Positions 17,212 to 25,849 of a stretch of DNA of 64,000 nucleotides are shown one piece after another (position 1 is the first letter of the stretch; every line of letters starts with the position of its first letter). The DNA is from Streptomyces sp. MNU76 (GTDB taxonomy: Bacteria > Actinomycetota > Actinomycetes > Streptomycetales > Streptomycetaceae), in the NCBI RefSeq assembly GCF_020982545.1, contig NZ_JAJKLK010000001.1, positions 930,001 through 994,000 on the forward strand, in the 5' to 3' direction. The notes beneath the pieces are model-generated. The model worked only from the letters and a program-made list of their open reading frames with translations. It made no database searches and was not told where the DNA came from. The translations under genes and the position numbers were made by a program.

Positions 17212-18111
17212 TCACGACTCCTTGGCGCTGACGATGCGGTACGCGATCTCCGCCAGCCGCGCCTGCCCGTCCACGCTCGGATGGAACCAGTCCCACTGGC
17301 TGAGCTGGGCCCGCCCGAAGCGGTAGTCGAAGACGGCGTCCCCGTCGTACCGGCAGTGGCGGTCCTTCGCGCAGACCTCGCGCAGCACGTCGTTGTACGC
17401 CTCCACCCGGTCCTGGACGGCGTCGCGCCGCTGCCCGGCCGCCGTGGTGAGGGCGTCCGGGTCGGCCAGCATCGACGGGCAGATGCCCAGCTTCCACACC
17501 TGCTTGCCGACCTGGCTGGTACGGCCCTCGGACCACAGCCGCTTCAGATCCGGCACGCTCGCCACGAACACCTGGGCCCTGGGCAGGGCGTCCCGCAGCG
17601 TCGCCATCGAGTCCTCGAAGTCCGCGCGGAAGTCGGCCACCGGCGTCATGGCGTCGACGCTCGCGCGGCACGCGTCGTTCGCGCCGACCATCACCGTGAC
17701 CAGCTCGGGCTCCCGGGTCACCGCCCGGGCCATCTGGTTCGGCAGGTCGGCCATCCGGGCCCCGGTGACCGCGTAGTTCCAGCTCCGCTCCAGCGCGCCG
17801 GAGCGCCCCAGCAGCCGTACGGCGAGACTGTCGACGGAGACGTCGGTGCCGGTCGCCCAGGACACCTCGGGGCAGTCGGAGAGGACCTTGCACGCGTCGA
17901 AGCCCCGGGTGATGGAATCCCCGACGGCGACCAGCGACTCGGGGGTGCCGTCCCAGGCGGGTGTGGGCGTGGGCGACGCGGCGGCACGCGGGCCCGTCCC
18001 CTCGGGGCCGGGGGAGTCGCCACCAGTGGCGTCGCACCCGGTCACGGCCAGCAGGACCGCGACCGAGACCGCGCCCCACACCGTCCTCGATCGGTGGCGT
18101 CGCTTCCGCAT
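17212..18111 (-). CDS. SGNH/GDSL hydrolase lipoprotein
   Basis: 299 residues. A basic N-terminus (MRKRRHRSRT) and hydrophobic core lead to a lipobox LAVTGC with the lipidated Cys at 26, so the protein is membrane-anchored outside the cell. A Pro/Ala/Thr linker follows. The catalytic domain shows the Ser block VAVGDSITRG (Ser 66), MVGANDACR (Asn block) and a C-terminal DWFHPSVDGQ (Asp/His block). This is a secreted esterase or lipase of the SGNH superfamily with unknown substrate. Two Cys pairs in the lid region (CKVLSDCPE and CAKDRHCRY) suggest disulphides. Confidence 0.88.
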   Translation of the reverse strand: MRKRRHRSRTVWGAVSVAVLLAVTGCDATGGDSPGPEGTGPRAAASPTPTPAWDGTPESLVAVGDSITRGFDACKVLSDCPEVSWATGTDVSVDSLAVRLLGRSGALERSWNYAVTGARMADLPNQMARAVTREPELVTVMVGANDACRASVDAMTPVADFRADFEDSMATLRDALPRAQVFVASVPDLKRLWSEGRTSQVGKQVWKLGICPSMLADPDALTTAAGQRRDAVQDRVEAYNDVLREVCAKDRHCRYDGDAVFDYRFGRAQLSQWDWFHPSVDGQARLAEIAYRIVSAKES

Positions 18112-18400
18112 GCCCTGGTCCCCTCGTCGGTCCTACACGTGCAAGTTCCCACCCATCACAACGCACGGGAGTTCCCGACACGGGAGACCGACGAGAACGC
18201 CGCGGTGAAAGGTGCGGCGAAAGGTGCAACTGTTCCGTACCGCACACGCGTCCCCCCGGGTGAAACAGCGCCGCGTCCTGGCGTCGGCTCCGACGGTACG
18301 TCACACTCCTTGCCCCGCCGCACGGTAGCCTCGCCACGTGGCCGCCCTGCCACTGCCGTTCCGTCAGAACGACAAGATGCCCTGCTCTGTGGAGGCCCCG

Positions 18401-18895
18401 GTGACGACACGTGGAGTTCTGTACGTGCACTCCGCGCCGCGTGCGCTGTGCCCGCACGTCGAGTGGGCCGTCGCCGGTGTCCTCGGGACCCGCGTGAACC
18501 TCGACTGGATCCGCCAGCCGGCCGCCCCGGGCACCTGGCGCTCGGAGTTCTCCTGGCAGGGCCAGGCAGGCACCGCCTCCAAGCTGGCGTCCGCACTGCG
18601 CGGCTGGCACCTGCTGCGCTTCGAGGTCACCGCCGAGCCCTGCGCCACCGCCGAGGGCGAGCGCTACAGCTGCACCCCCGACCTCGGCATCTTCCACGCC
18701 GTCACCGGCATCCACGGCGACATCCTCATCCCCGAGGACCGCCTGCGCGCGGCGCTGCTCCGCAGCCAACGAGGCGAGACCGACCTGGAGGCCGACCTCT
18801 CCAAGCTCCTGGGCAAGCCCTGGGACGACGAGTTGGAGCCGTTCAGATACGCAGGCGAGGGTGCCCCGGTCCGCTGGCTCCACCAGGTGGTGTAA
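18401..18895 (+). CDS. DUF3145 domain-containing protein
   Basis: 164 residues from GTG 18401 (VTTRGVLYVHSAPRALCPH), preceded by GGAGG; the upstream in-frame extension is non-coding. It matches the actinobacterial DUF3145 family over its full length: an N-terminal LYVHSAPRALCPHVEWA and a central RCTP-like loop with TPDLGIFHAVTGIHGD. No signal peptide or membrane helix. Function unknown. It lies next to, and convergent with, the fatty-acid synthesis cluster, a neighbourhood that appears conserved in Streptomyces. Confidence 0.9.
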   Translation: MTTRGVLYVHSAPRALCPHVEWAVAGVLGTRVNLDWIRQPAAPGTWRSEFSWQGQAGTASKLASALRGWHLLRFEVTAEPCATAEGERYSCTPDLGIFHAVTGIHGDILIPEDRLRAALLRSQRGETDLEADLSKLLGKPWDDELEPFRYAGEGAPVRWLHQVV

Positions 18896-18933
18896 CCCTT
18901 CCCAGCGCCGGGGGCCCGCGGGTCTTTTGCTTT

Positions 18934-18982
18934 TAGGGGCGCGGGGCTGTTGTCGATATGCGGCTCCGCCGCGCGGGCGCGA
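18934..18982. repeat. Dispersed intergenic repeat, copy 3
   Basis: TTAGGGGCGCGGGGCTGTTG, then hairpin GCGGC-TCC-GCCGC and GCGCGGGCGCGAG. Located 39 bases after DUF3145, immediately before a strong terminator hairpin. Confidence 0.75.
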
Positions 18983-19023
18983 GAAGCCCCACCAACCCGC
19001 ACCCGGCCGACAACGCACGCCAC

Positions 19024-19072
19024 AACGGCGAGTGGCCCGCCCCCCAACCCGGGGTGCGGGCCACTCGCCGTT
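19024..19072. terminator. Bidirectional terminator, 17-bp perfect stem
   Basis: Left arm 19024-19040 (AACGGCGAGTGGCCCGC) and right arm 19056-19072 are exact complements with a 15-base loop. It separates rightward DUF3145 from leftward fabF and ends 14 bases beyond the fabF stop. Confidence 0.88.
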
Positions 19073-19085
19073 CACGGCGGAAGAA

Positions 19086-20357
19086 TCAAACCGTCCGGAA
19101 CGCCAGCACCACGTTGTGCCCACCGAACCCGAACGAGTCGTTGAGGGCGGCGATACGGCCCTCGACCGGCAGCTTGCGAGCCTCACCCCGCACGATGTCG
19201 GCGTTGGCCTCCGCCTCGGGGTCCAGGTCGTTCACATTGATCGTCGGCGGCGCCACCCGGTGGTACAGCGCGAGCACCGTCGCCACCGTCTCGACACCAC
19301 CGGCGCCGCCCAGCAGATGCCCGGTCATCGACTTCGTCGCCGACACCGCGAAGTGGTCGGTGTCGTCGCCGAACACCTTCCGCAGCGCCTTCAGTTCCGC
19401 GATGTCACCGGCCGGCGTCGACGTCCCGTGCGCGTTGACGTGCACGATCTCCGCCGGGTCCAGGTCGGTGCTGTCCAGCAGGTTCTGCAGGGCGTGGGCG
19501 ATGCCCCGCCCCTCCGGCTCCGGCTGCACGATGTCGTGGCCGTCGGCGGAGATGCCCTGGCCCACGGCCTCGGCGTAGACCCGGGCACCCCGCGCCGCCG
19601 CGTGTTCCGCCGACTCCAGGACGACGACACCGGCGCCCTCGCCGAGGACGAAGCCGTCACGGCCGGTGTCGTACGGACGGGACGCGCCCTGCGGGTCCTC
19701 GTTGTTCTTGGACATCGCCATCATGTTGCCGAACGCGGCGATCGGCAGCGGGTGGATGGCGGCCTCGGTACCACCGGCGATCACGACGTCGGCGCGGCCG
19801 GTGCGGATCATCTCGATGGCGTAGCCGATGGCCTCGGCGCCCGACGCGCAGGCGGAGACCGGGGTGTGCACACCGGCGCGCGCGCCGACGTACAGACCGA
19901 CGTTGGCCGACGGGCCGTTGGGCATCAGCATCGGCACGGTGTGCGGGGAGACGCGGCGTACGCCCTTCTCCTTCAGCACGTCGTACTGGTCCAGCAGGGT
20001 CGTCACACCACCGATGCCGGAGGCGATGACCGCGCCGACACGGTCCGCGTCGACGGTGCCGTCGTCGGCCGAGGTCTCCGAGTAACCGGCGTCGGCCCAC
20101 GCCTCCTTGGCCGCGATCAGCGCGAACTGCGCCGAGCGGTCCAGTCGGCGGGCCTGCGGCCGGGGGATGACCTCGGTCGGCTCCACGGCGATCTGCGCGG
20201 CGATGCGGACCGCCTGGTCGGCGGCCCACTCCTGCTCCAGGGGACCGACACCGGACTTGCCGGCGACCAGCCCCTCCCAGGTGGAAGTCGCGTCGCCACC
20301 CAGCGGTGTGGTTGCGCCGATACCGGTGACGACCACGGTGCGATTGGTCGAGCTCAC
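19086..20357 (-). CDS. fabF: 3-oxoacyl-ACP synthase II (KAS II)
   Basis: 423 residues from GTG 20357 (VSSTNRTVVVTGIGATTPLGG), with GGAG nine bases upstream; a TTG five codons earlier is less likely. The condensing-enzyme triad is present: Cys near 170 in VSACASGAEAIG, His near 310 in HVNAHGTSTPAGD, and the Lys/His segment KSMTGHLLGGAGG near 340. It condenses malonyl-ACP with acyl-ACP to elongate chains. It is the last gene of the fabD-fabH-acpP-fabF unit, 103 bases after acpP, with an intercistronic hairpin between them. Confidence 0.96.
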   Translation of the reverse strand: MSSTNRTVVVTGIGATTPLGGDATSTWEGLVAGKSGVGPLEQEWAADQAVRIAAQIAVEPTEVIPRPQARRLDRSAQFALIAAKEAWADAGYSETSADDGTVDADRVGAVIASGIGGVTTLLDQYDVLKEKGVRRVSPHTVPMLMPNGPSANVGLYVGARAGVHTPVSACASGAEAIGYAIEMIRTGRADVVIAGGTEAAIHPLPIAAFGNMMAMSKNNEDPQGASRPYDTGRDGFVLGEGAGVVVLESAEHAAARGARVYAEAVGQGISADGHDIVQPEPEGRGIAHALQNLLDSTDLDPAEIVHVNAHGTSTPAGDIAELKALRKVFGDDTDHFAVSATKSMTGHLLGGAGGVETVATVLALYHRVAPPTINVNDLDPEAEANADIVRGEARKLPVEGRIAALNDSFGFGGHNVVLAFRTV

Positions 20358-20433
20358 GGGAATGTTCTCCAACGGTTACGAGGATTCAGCGGCGCCACCG
20401 CCGGGTGGCGGGGCAAACGGACTGCTCCGCGGA

Positions 20434-20454
20434 GGATCGGGCCGGACCCGATCC
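20434..20454 (-). promoter_or_regulatory. Intercistronic hairpin after acpP
   Basis: GGATCGGG (20434-20441) and CCCGATCC (20447-20454) form an 8-bp stem with a 5-base loop, starting six bases after the acpP stop codon on the minus strand. It has no T-tract. It could protect the acpP 3' end or partly terminate, raising ACP relative to FabF. Confidence 0.5.
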
Positions 20455-20460
20455 GCCGGA

Positions 20461-20709
20461 TCAGCCCTGGTGCTTGAGGATGTACTCGGTCGCGTCGCCG
20501 ACCGTCTTGAGGTTCTTGACGTCGTCGTCCGGGATCTTGACGTCGAAGCGCTCTTCGGCGGCGACGACGACCTCGACCATGGACAGCGAGTCGACGTCCA
20601 GGTCGTCGGTGAAGGACTTGTCCAGCTGGACGTCCTCGACCGGGATGCCGGCGATCTCGTTCACGATGTCGGCGAGACCGGCGACGATCTCTTCCTGGGT
20701 GGCGGCCAT
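20461..20709 (-). CDS. acpP: Acyl carrier protein
   Basis: 82 residues, standard ACP length, highly acidic. Ser41 in DLDVDSLSMVEV is the phosphopantetheine attachment site. Helices before and after match the four-helix ACP fold, ending VGDATEYILKHQG. It carries growing acyl chains between FabD, FabH and FabF, all encoded beside it. The start ATG 20709 follows AAGGAGCGCC on the minus strand, a good ribosome binding site. Confidence 0.97.
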   Translation of the reverse strand: MAATQEEIVAGLADIVNEIAGIPVEDVQLDKSFTDDLDVDSLSMVEVVVAAEERFDVKIPDDDVKNLKTVGDATEYILKHQG

Positions 20710-20809
20710 GTCAGGCGCTCCTTCGTTGATTCCAGAGGGTTGGCGGCCCGCCGCGTCAGCGGCAGGTTGTGCTGTTCCCGCGCCGGACCACAAGATCCGG
20801 CTCGGGTGC

Positions 20810-21841
20810 CTAGGGGAGGGTAACGACCGTCGCGGCGTACACGAGACCCGCCCCGAAGCCGATGACGAGCGCGGTGTCGCCGCTCTTCGCCTCGCCGGTC
20901 GCCAGGAGCCGCTCCATCGCGAGCGGGATCGAGGCGGCCGAGGTGTTGCCGGTGGTACGCACGTCACGCGCGACCGTGACGTGCTCCGGCAGCTTGAGTG
21001 TCTTCACCATCGAGTCGATGATCCGCTCGTTGGCCTGGTGCGGAATGAAGACGTCCAGGTCGTCCGAGGAAAGTCCGGCGGCGTCCAGCGCCTCCTTGGC
21101 GACCTTCGCCATCTCGAACACGGCCCAGCGGAACACCGCCTGGCCCTCCTGCGTGATCGCGGGGAACTTGACGTTGCCCTCGCTGTCGAGCGGGAGCTTC
21201 TCGAGGTCACCGATCCGGTACTCGTTCCACGGGACCGTCTGCTTGATCGTTCCGGCCTTGTCGCCCTCGGAACCCCACACCGTCGGGCCGATGTGCGGCT
21301 CCTGGGAGGGACCGACGACGACCGCGCCGGCGCCGTCACCGAAGAGGAAGGCCGTGGCCCGGTCCTCCAGGTCGGTCAGGTCGGACAGCCGCTCGACCCC
21401 GATGACGAGGACGTACTCGGCCGAACCCTCGACGATCATGCCCTTGGCGAGGGTGAGGCCGTAGCCGAAGCCCGCGCAGCCGGCCGAGATGTCGAAGGCG
21501 GCGGCCTTGGCCGTGCCCAGCTTGTCGGCGATCTCGGTGGCGACGGCCGGGGTCTGGCTGAAGTGCGAGACGGTCGAGACGACGACCGCGCCGATCTGCT
21601 CGGCGGAGATCCCGGCGTCGGCGATCGCCTTGCCGGACGCCTCGACCGACATGGCGGCGACGGTCTCCTCGTCGTTCGCCCAGTGCCGGGTCTCGATGCC
21701 GGAGCGGGAGCGGATCCACTCGTCGGACGAGTCGATCTTCTCCAGGATCACGTCGTTGGGCACCACCCGGACCGGGCGGTAGCCACCCACGCCGAGGATG
21801 CGCGCGTACGGAGCGCCCTTGCCAGGCCTGATCTTCGACAT
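20810..21841 (-). CDS. fabH: 3-oxoacyl-ACP synthase III (KAS III)
   Basis: 343 residues. The KAS III catalytic triad is visible: Cys122 in DISAGCAGFGYG, His268 in FIPHQAN and Asn299 in TTGNTSAAS. Further signatures are DEWIRSRSGIETRHW and FLFGDGAGAVVV. It starts fatty-acid synthesis by condensing an acyl-CoA primer with malonyl-ACP; in streptomycetes it accepts branched primers, which gives the iso/anteiso lipids. It begins 13 bases after the fabD stop, so it is in the fab operon. Confidence 0.97.
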   Translation of the reverse strand: MSKIRPGKGAPYARILGVGGYRPVRVVPNDVILEKIDSSDEWIRSRSGIETRHWANDEETVAAMSVEASGKAIADAGISAEQIGAVVVSTVSHFSQTPAVATEIADKLGTAKAAAFDISAGCAGFGYGLTLAKGMIVEGSAEYVLVIGVERLSDLTDLEDRATAFLFGDGAGAVVVGPSQEPHIGPTVWGSEGDKAGTIKQTVPWNEYRIGDLEKLPLDSEGNVKFPAITQEGQAVFRWAVFEMAKVAKEALDAAGLSSDDLDVFIPHQANERIIDSMVKTLKLPEHVTVARDVRTTGNTSAASIPLAMERLLATGEAKSGDTALVIGFGAGLVYAATVVTLP

Positions 21842-21854
21842 AGCTCCGGGGCTC

Positions 21855-22769
21855 CTAGTTCTGGTGCTCGGCGATGAGCGCGCGAGCGGCGTCGAGGTCG
21901 TCCGGTGTCTTCAGCGCCACCGTCGCCACACCCGGCAGCGCCCGCTTGGCGAGTCCGGTGAGCGTGCCGCCGGGGCACACCTCGACGAGCGCGGTCACGC
22001 CCAGCTCCTGGAAGGTCTCCATGCACAGGTCCCAGCGGACCGGGTTGGCGACCTGTCCGACGAGACGGGAGAGCACCTCGGCGCCGGTGGCGACGGCCTT
22101 CCCGTCCTTGTTGGAGACGTAGGTGAGCTTCGGGTCCCCGGGGGCGATCTCCTCGGCGGCCTTGGCGAGGCTGTCCACGGCGGGGGCCATGTGGTGTGTG
22201 TGGAAGGCGCCCGCGACCTTCAGGGGCACCACCCGACGGACGCCCTCGGGCTTCTCGGCCGTCAGTACGGCGAGCTGCTCCAGGGTGCCGGCGGCGACGA
22301 TCTGGCCCGCGCCGTTCACGTTGGCCGGGGTCAGGCCCAGCCTCTCCAGGTGCGGGATCGTCACCTCGGGGTCGCCGCCGAGCAGCGCCGACATCCCGGT
22401 CTCGGTGATCGCGGCGGCCTCGGCCATGGCCAGGCCCCGCTTGCGGACGAGGGTCAGCGCGGCCGTGTCGTCGAGGACACCGGCGAACGCGGCGGCGGTG
22501 ATCTCGCCCACGCTGTGGCCGGCGACCGCGCCGGGCGTCACGTCGCCCAGGGCGGCGGCGGACAGCAGTCCGGCCGCCACGAGCAGCGGCTGGGCCACGG
22601 CGGTGTCGCGGATCGCGTCGGCGTCGGCCTGGGTGCCGTAGTGGGCGAGGTCCAGCCCGATGGCGTCCGACCACGCGCCGAGGCGGTCGGCGGCACCGGG
22701 GAGGTCGAGCCAAGGAGTCAGGAAGCCGGGCGTCTGGGCGCCCTGGCCGGGAGCGACGAGTACGAGCAC
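21855..22769 (-). CDS. fabD: Malonyl-CoA:ACP transacylase
   Basis: 304 residues from GTG 22769 (VLVLVAPGQGAQTPGFLTPW); a GTG two codons earlier is an alternative. The acyltransferase nucleophile is Ser86 in AVAGHSVGEI and the partner His190 in KVAGAFHTHHM; the malonyl-selecting GAFH motif is intact. It loads malonyl groups onto AcpP and supplies both fatty-acid and polyketide synthases in Streptomyces. First gene of the fabDHPF unit, downstream of fasR, with an inverted repeat in the gap. Confidence 0.96.
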   Translation of the reverse strand: MLVLVAPGQGAQTPGFLTPWLDLPGAADRLGAWSDAIGLDLAHYGTQADADAIRDTAVAQPLLVAAGLLSAAALGDVTPGAVAGHSVGEITAAAFAGVLDDTAALTLVRKRGLAMAEAAAITETGMSALLGGDPEVTIPHLERLGLTPANVNGAGQIVAAGTLEQLAVLTAEKPEGVRRVVPLKVAGAFHTHHMAPAVDSLAKAAEEIAPGDPKLTYVSNKDGKAVATGAEVLSRLVGQVANPVRWDLCMETFQELGVTALVEVCPGGTLTGLAKRALPGVATVALKTPDDLDAARALIAEHQN

Positions 22770-22832
22770 TCTCACACTCTCTCTTGGGGACGGCTCAGGC
22801 CGCCCGTGAGGACAGGGACGAAGAACACGAGG

Positions 22833-22859
22833 GGGTTTTGTAGCCCTCCGACAAAACCC
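22833..22859. promoter_or_regulatory. Inverted repeat in fasR-fabD gap, candidate FasR operator
   Basis: GGGTTTTGT (22833-22841) and its exact complement ACAAAACCC (22851-22859) flank nine bases. It overlaps the first base of the fasR stop codon and lies about 65 bases upstream of the fabD start. FasR is known in S. coelicolor to bind the fabD promoter and activate the operon. The site could alternatively be a fasR terminator, but no T-tract follows on the transcribed strand. Confidence 0.6.
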
Positions 22860-24061
22860 TAGAGCTGCGAATCCCCATCCACCAGACGCCCCAGGATCAG
22901 CGCGATCCTCAGGGTGAAGGCCGAGCGTACATCGGAGGGCGACCAACCGGTGACGTCAGTCACACGTCGGAGCCGGTAGCGCACGGTGTTGGGGTGGACG
23001 AACAGCATCCGGGCCGCGCCCTCGAGGCTCGAGGCTTGTTCGAGGTAGACACTGAGCGTTTCCAAGAGAGCCGAGCCGGCTTCCTCAAGCGGTCTGTAGA
23101 TCTCCTCCACCAGTTGCTCGCGCGCACTGGGATCACCGGCGATCGCGCGCTCCGGAAGCAGATCGTCCGCCAGAACGGGTCGCGGTGCGTCCTGCCACGC
23201 CGAGCACGCCTTGAGTCCGGCGGCGGCGGCCTGCGCGGACCGGGTCGCGGCCAGCAGGTCGGGCACGATCGGCCCGGCCACCACCGGCCCCGCCGCGTAC
23301 GGTCCGATCAGCGACTTCGCCACCTGCAGCGGGTCGTTGTTCCCGCCGGCGATCACCACGAGGCGGTCGCCCAGCACCCCGGTGAGCACCTGGAGCTTGG
23401 CGTGCCGTGCGGCGCGCCGGATGGCCTCCACGGTCAGCTCGCTGTCCCCGTCCGGGGCGGTGCCGAGGACCACGCAGACATGGTCGGGGGAGTTCCAGCC
23501 GAGCGCGGCGGCCCTGCTCACGGCGCCCTCGTCGGCCTCGCCGCTGAGCACCGCGTTCACCACCAGGGACTCCAGCCGGGCGTCCCAGGCGCCGCGGGCC
23601 TCGGCGGCCTGCGCGTACACCTGCGCGGTGGCGAAGGCGATCTCCCGCGCGTAGACGAGCAGGGCCTCGCGGAGCACGCTCTCGTCGCCGGGGGCGGCGA
23701 CCTCGTCGATGGCGGACTCCATGACCTCGATGGTCGTGCGCACCATCTCCACGGTCTGCCGGAGCGTGATCGCCCGGGTCAGTTCACGCGGCGCGGTCCC
23801 GAAGACGTCCGTCGAGATGGCCTGCGGGGCGTCCGGATGCCGGAACCACTCCGTGAAGGCGGCGATACCGGCCTGGGCGACCAGCCCGATCCACGACCGG
23901 TTCTCCGGTGGCATCGCCCGGTACCAGGGCAACGTCTCGTCCATCCGCGCGATGGCCTGCGCGGCGAGGCTTCCGGACGACTTCTCCAGCCGCCTCAGCG
24001 TCGCGGAGTGCGGATGGGCGTACGGCGCGGTTGCGGATTTGCTGGTTTCGGGTTCGGGCAC
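22859..24061 (-). CDS. fasR: Fatty acid biosynthesis transcriptional activator FasR (PucR-like)
   Basis: 400 residues. It has a long N-terminal ligand-sensing region with FRHPDAPQAISTDVFGTAPRELTR, a central GGDEF-like module, and a C-terminal PucR helix-turn-helix near residues 345-375 (LEGAARMLFVHPNTVRYRLRRV). Position directly upstream of fabD in the same direction matches S. coelicolor fasR, whose product activates fabDHPF. It was chosen from GTG 24061; the start has only a weak AAGG upstream. It probably senses an acyl-CoA or acyl-ACP state, but the ligand is not shown. Confidence 0.93.
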   Translation of the reverse strand: MPEPETSKSATAPYAHPHSATLRRLEKSSGSLAAQAIARMDETLPWYRAMPPENRSWIGLVAQAGIAAFTEWFRHPDAPQAISTDVFGTAPRELTRAITLRQTVEMVRTTIEVMESAIDEVAAPGDESVLREALLVYAREIAFATAQVYAQAAEARGAWDARLESLVVNAVLSGEADEGAVSRAAALGWNSPDHVCVVLGTAPDGDSELTVEAIRRAARHAKLQVLTGVLGDRLVVIAGGNNDPLQVAKSLIGPYAAGPVVAGPIVPDLLAATRSAQAAAAGLKACSAWQDAPRPVLADDLLPERAIAGDPSAREQLVEEIYRPLEEAGSALLETLSVYLEQASSLEGAARMLFVHPNTVRYRLRRVTDVTGWSPSDVRSAFTLRIALILGRLVDGDSQL

Positions 24062-24288
24062 GGGACAAGACTGCCTTATCGCCGCGCTTGCCTGCGCCGG
24101 GGGGAGCCTGCACCGGGGGGTGCGTCCCGTCGGGGGCTGCCGCCCCCGCGCCCCCGCGTATCGGCCTGAACGGCCTCGTCCTCAAACGCCGGACGGGCTG
24201 AGTGGTGCCGGCCGGGGCTGGGTGGTGCGGCCCGGCCGGGTGGTGCGGCCCAGGCCGGGTGGTGCCGGTCGGCGCTACCTTGGGAACC
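24062..24288. repeat. Intergenic region with dispersed element and short tandem repeat
   Basis: Upstream of fasR. It holds a hairpin GGGGGC-TGCC-GCCCCC (24132-24147), the sequence GGCCTCGTCCTCAAACGCCG followed by GACGGGCTGA (24172-24201), which I recognise as recurring between Streptomyces genes, and four imperfect copies of a GGTGGTGC-containing unit of about 20 bases (24200-24271) ending just before the pirin gene. Confidence 0.5.
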
Positions 24289-24291
24289 GTG

Positions 24292-24951
24292 ATGGACCTA
24301 CGGCGCGCCGGCGCGCGCTACCCCGGCGGGGACCCGGAGGCCGGGATCGCCTCGCTGCACGCCTTCTCCTTCGGGGCGCACTACGACCCGGGCAACCTGC
24401 GGTTCGGCGCGGTCATCGCCTGCAACGAGGAGCGGCTCGCACCCGGCGCCGGGTTCGACGAGCATCCGCACAGCCACACCGAGATCGTCACCTGGGTCGT
24501 CGAGGGCGAGCTGACGCACCGCGACACCACGGGCCACGAGACGGTCGTGCGCCCCGGTGACGTCCAGCGACTGAGCTCGGCGGGCGGCGTACGGCACGTC
24601 GAGCGCAACGACGGCTCCGCGCCGCTGACCTTCGTGCAGATGTGGCTGGCCCCGCTGGACCCGGGCGGCGACCCCGCGTACGAGATCGTGCGCGGCATCG
24701 CCGACTCCACCCCGTACGCGGTCCCCGAGGCCGGGGCCATGCTGCATGTCCGGCGGCTGGGCACGGCGGGGGAGCGGACCGCGGTGCCGGACGCGGCGCG
24801 GGCGTACGTGCACGTCGTCCGGGGCTCGGTGCGCCTCGGACCGCACGAGCTGGGGCCCGGGGACGCGGTGCGGGCCGAGGACGAGAAGGGGTTGGAGCTG
24901 GTCACCGTCGCCGCCCCGGCGGAGGTGCTGGTGTGGGAGCTCGGCGGGTGA
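24292..24951 (+). CDS. Pirin family protein (bicupin)
   Basis: 219 residues from ATG 24292; the longer upstream reading is encoded by the tandem repeat and is rejected. The N-terminal cupin has the metal-binding pattern HPHSHTEIVTWVVEGELTHRD near residues 60-80 and a late Glu/His (GVRHVERND), typical of pirin and YhhW-type quercetinase-like proteins. The C-terminal cupin is less conserved. The fold binds Fe or Ni; roles range from quercetin dioxygenase to redox-sensing transcription cofactor, so the substrate is open. Confidence 0.88.
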   Translation: MDLRRAGARYPGGDPEAGIASLHAFSFGAHYDPGNLRFGAVIACNEERLAPGAGFDEHPHSHTEIVTWVVEGELTHRDTTGHETVVRPGDVQRLSSAGGVRHVERNDGSAPLTFVQMWLAPLDPGGDPAYEIVRGIADSTPYAVPEAGAMLHVRRLGTAGERTAVPDAARAYVHVVRGSVRLGPHELGPGDAVRAEDEKGLELVTVAAPAEVLVWELGG

Positions 24952-25002
24952 CGGGCCGTCAGTTCTCGGTGGCGGTCCCTCCGTTGCCGCGTCCTTCGCG
25001 CA

Positions 25003-25830
25003 TCAGACCCCGTTCCCGACCTCCGCGAGCACCGCGTCCGTGAACGGGGTCCAGGCCTCGACCGCCCACGGCCCGAACGCCCGGTCCGTCAACGCGACGC
25101 ACGCCACCCCGGCGACGGGGTCGATCCACAGGAAGGTCCCCGACTGGCCGAAGTGCCCGAAGGTGCCCGGCGACGACGACGTGCCCGTCCAGTGCGGCGC
25201 CTTGGAGTCCCGGATCTCGAAGCCGAGCCCCCAGTCGTTGGGGTTCTGGTGCCCGTAGCCCGGCAGGACGCCCTTCGTGCCCGGGTACTGCACGGTCATC
25301 GCCGCCGCGACCGTACGCGGGTCCAGCAGCCGGGGCGCCTGCACCTCGGCGGCGAACCGCACCAGGTCCTCGACGGTCGACACGCCGTCCTTCGCCGGGG
25401 AACCGTCGAGCGAGGTGGACGTCATGCCCAGCGGTTCCAGCACCGCCTGCCGCGCGTACTCCGCGAACGGGATGTCCGCCGCCTTGGCCACATGGTCCCC
25501 GAGCACCTCGAACCCCGCGTTGGAGTACAGCCGCCGCCCCCCGGGCGGGGCCGTCACCCGGTGCTCGTCGAAGGCCAGCCCGGAGGTGTGCGCCAGCAGA
25601 TGCCGCACGGTCGAGCCCGGCGGGCCCGCCGGCTCGTCCAGCTCGACCGCCCCCTCCTCGTACGCGACCAGCACGGCGTACGAGGCGAGCGGCTTGGTGA
25701 CCGAGGCCAGCGGAAAGCGGTGGCCGAGGGGCCCATGGGTCCCGAGGACGGTGCCGTCCGCCCGCACGACTGCGGCGGCGGCGGTGGGAACCGGCCAGTT
25801 CTCGATCAGGGCGACGCTCTGCAGTGACAT
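25003..25830 (-). CDS. Serine hydrolase, beta-lactamase family
   Basis: 275 residues from ATG 25830 (MSLQSVALIENWPVP); an ATG two codons earlier is possible. Motif 1 SVTK near residue 43 (PLASVTKPLASYAVL), motif 2 YSN near 102 (RRLYSNAGFEV) and a late GHFGQSGTFLW in the place of KTG define a class C beta-lactamase/D-alanyl-D-alanine carboxypeptidase-type hydrolase. No signal peptide, short compared with true beta-lactamases, so esterase or intracellular amidase activity is more likely. It sits 19 bases after the GNAT gene stop, and could be co-transcribed with it. Confidence 0.88.
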   Translation of the reverse strand: MSLQSVALIENWPVPTAAAAVVRADGTVLGTHGPLGHRFPLASVTKPLASYAVLVAYEEGAVELDEPAGPPGSTVRHLLAHTSGLAFDEHRVTAPPGGRRLYSNAGFEVLGDHVAKAADIPFAEYARQAVLEPLGMTSTSLDGSPAKDGVSTVEDLVRFAAEVQAPRLLDPRTVAAAMTVQYPGTKGVLPGYGHQNPNDWGLGFEIRDSKAPHWTGTSSSPGTFGHFGQSGTFLWIDPVAGVACVALTDRAFGPWAVEAWTPFTDAVLAEVGNGV

Positions 25831-25849
25831 GCCCACGAGCCTAAGCGGC

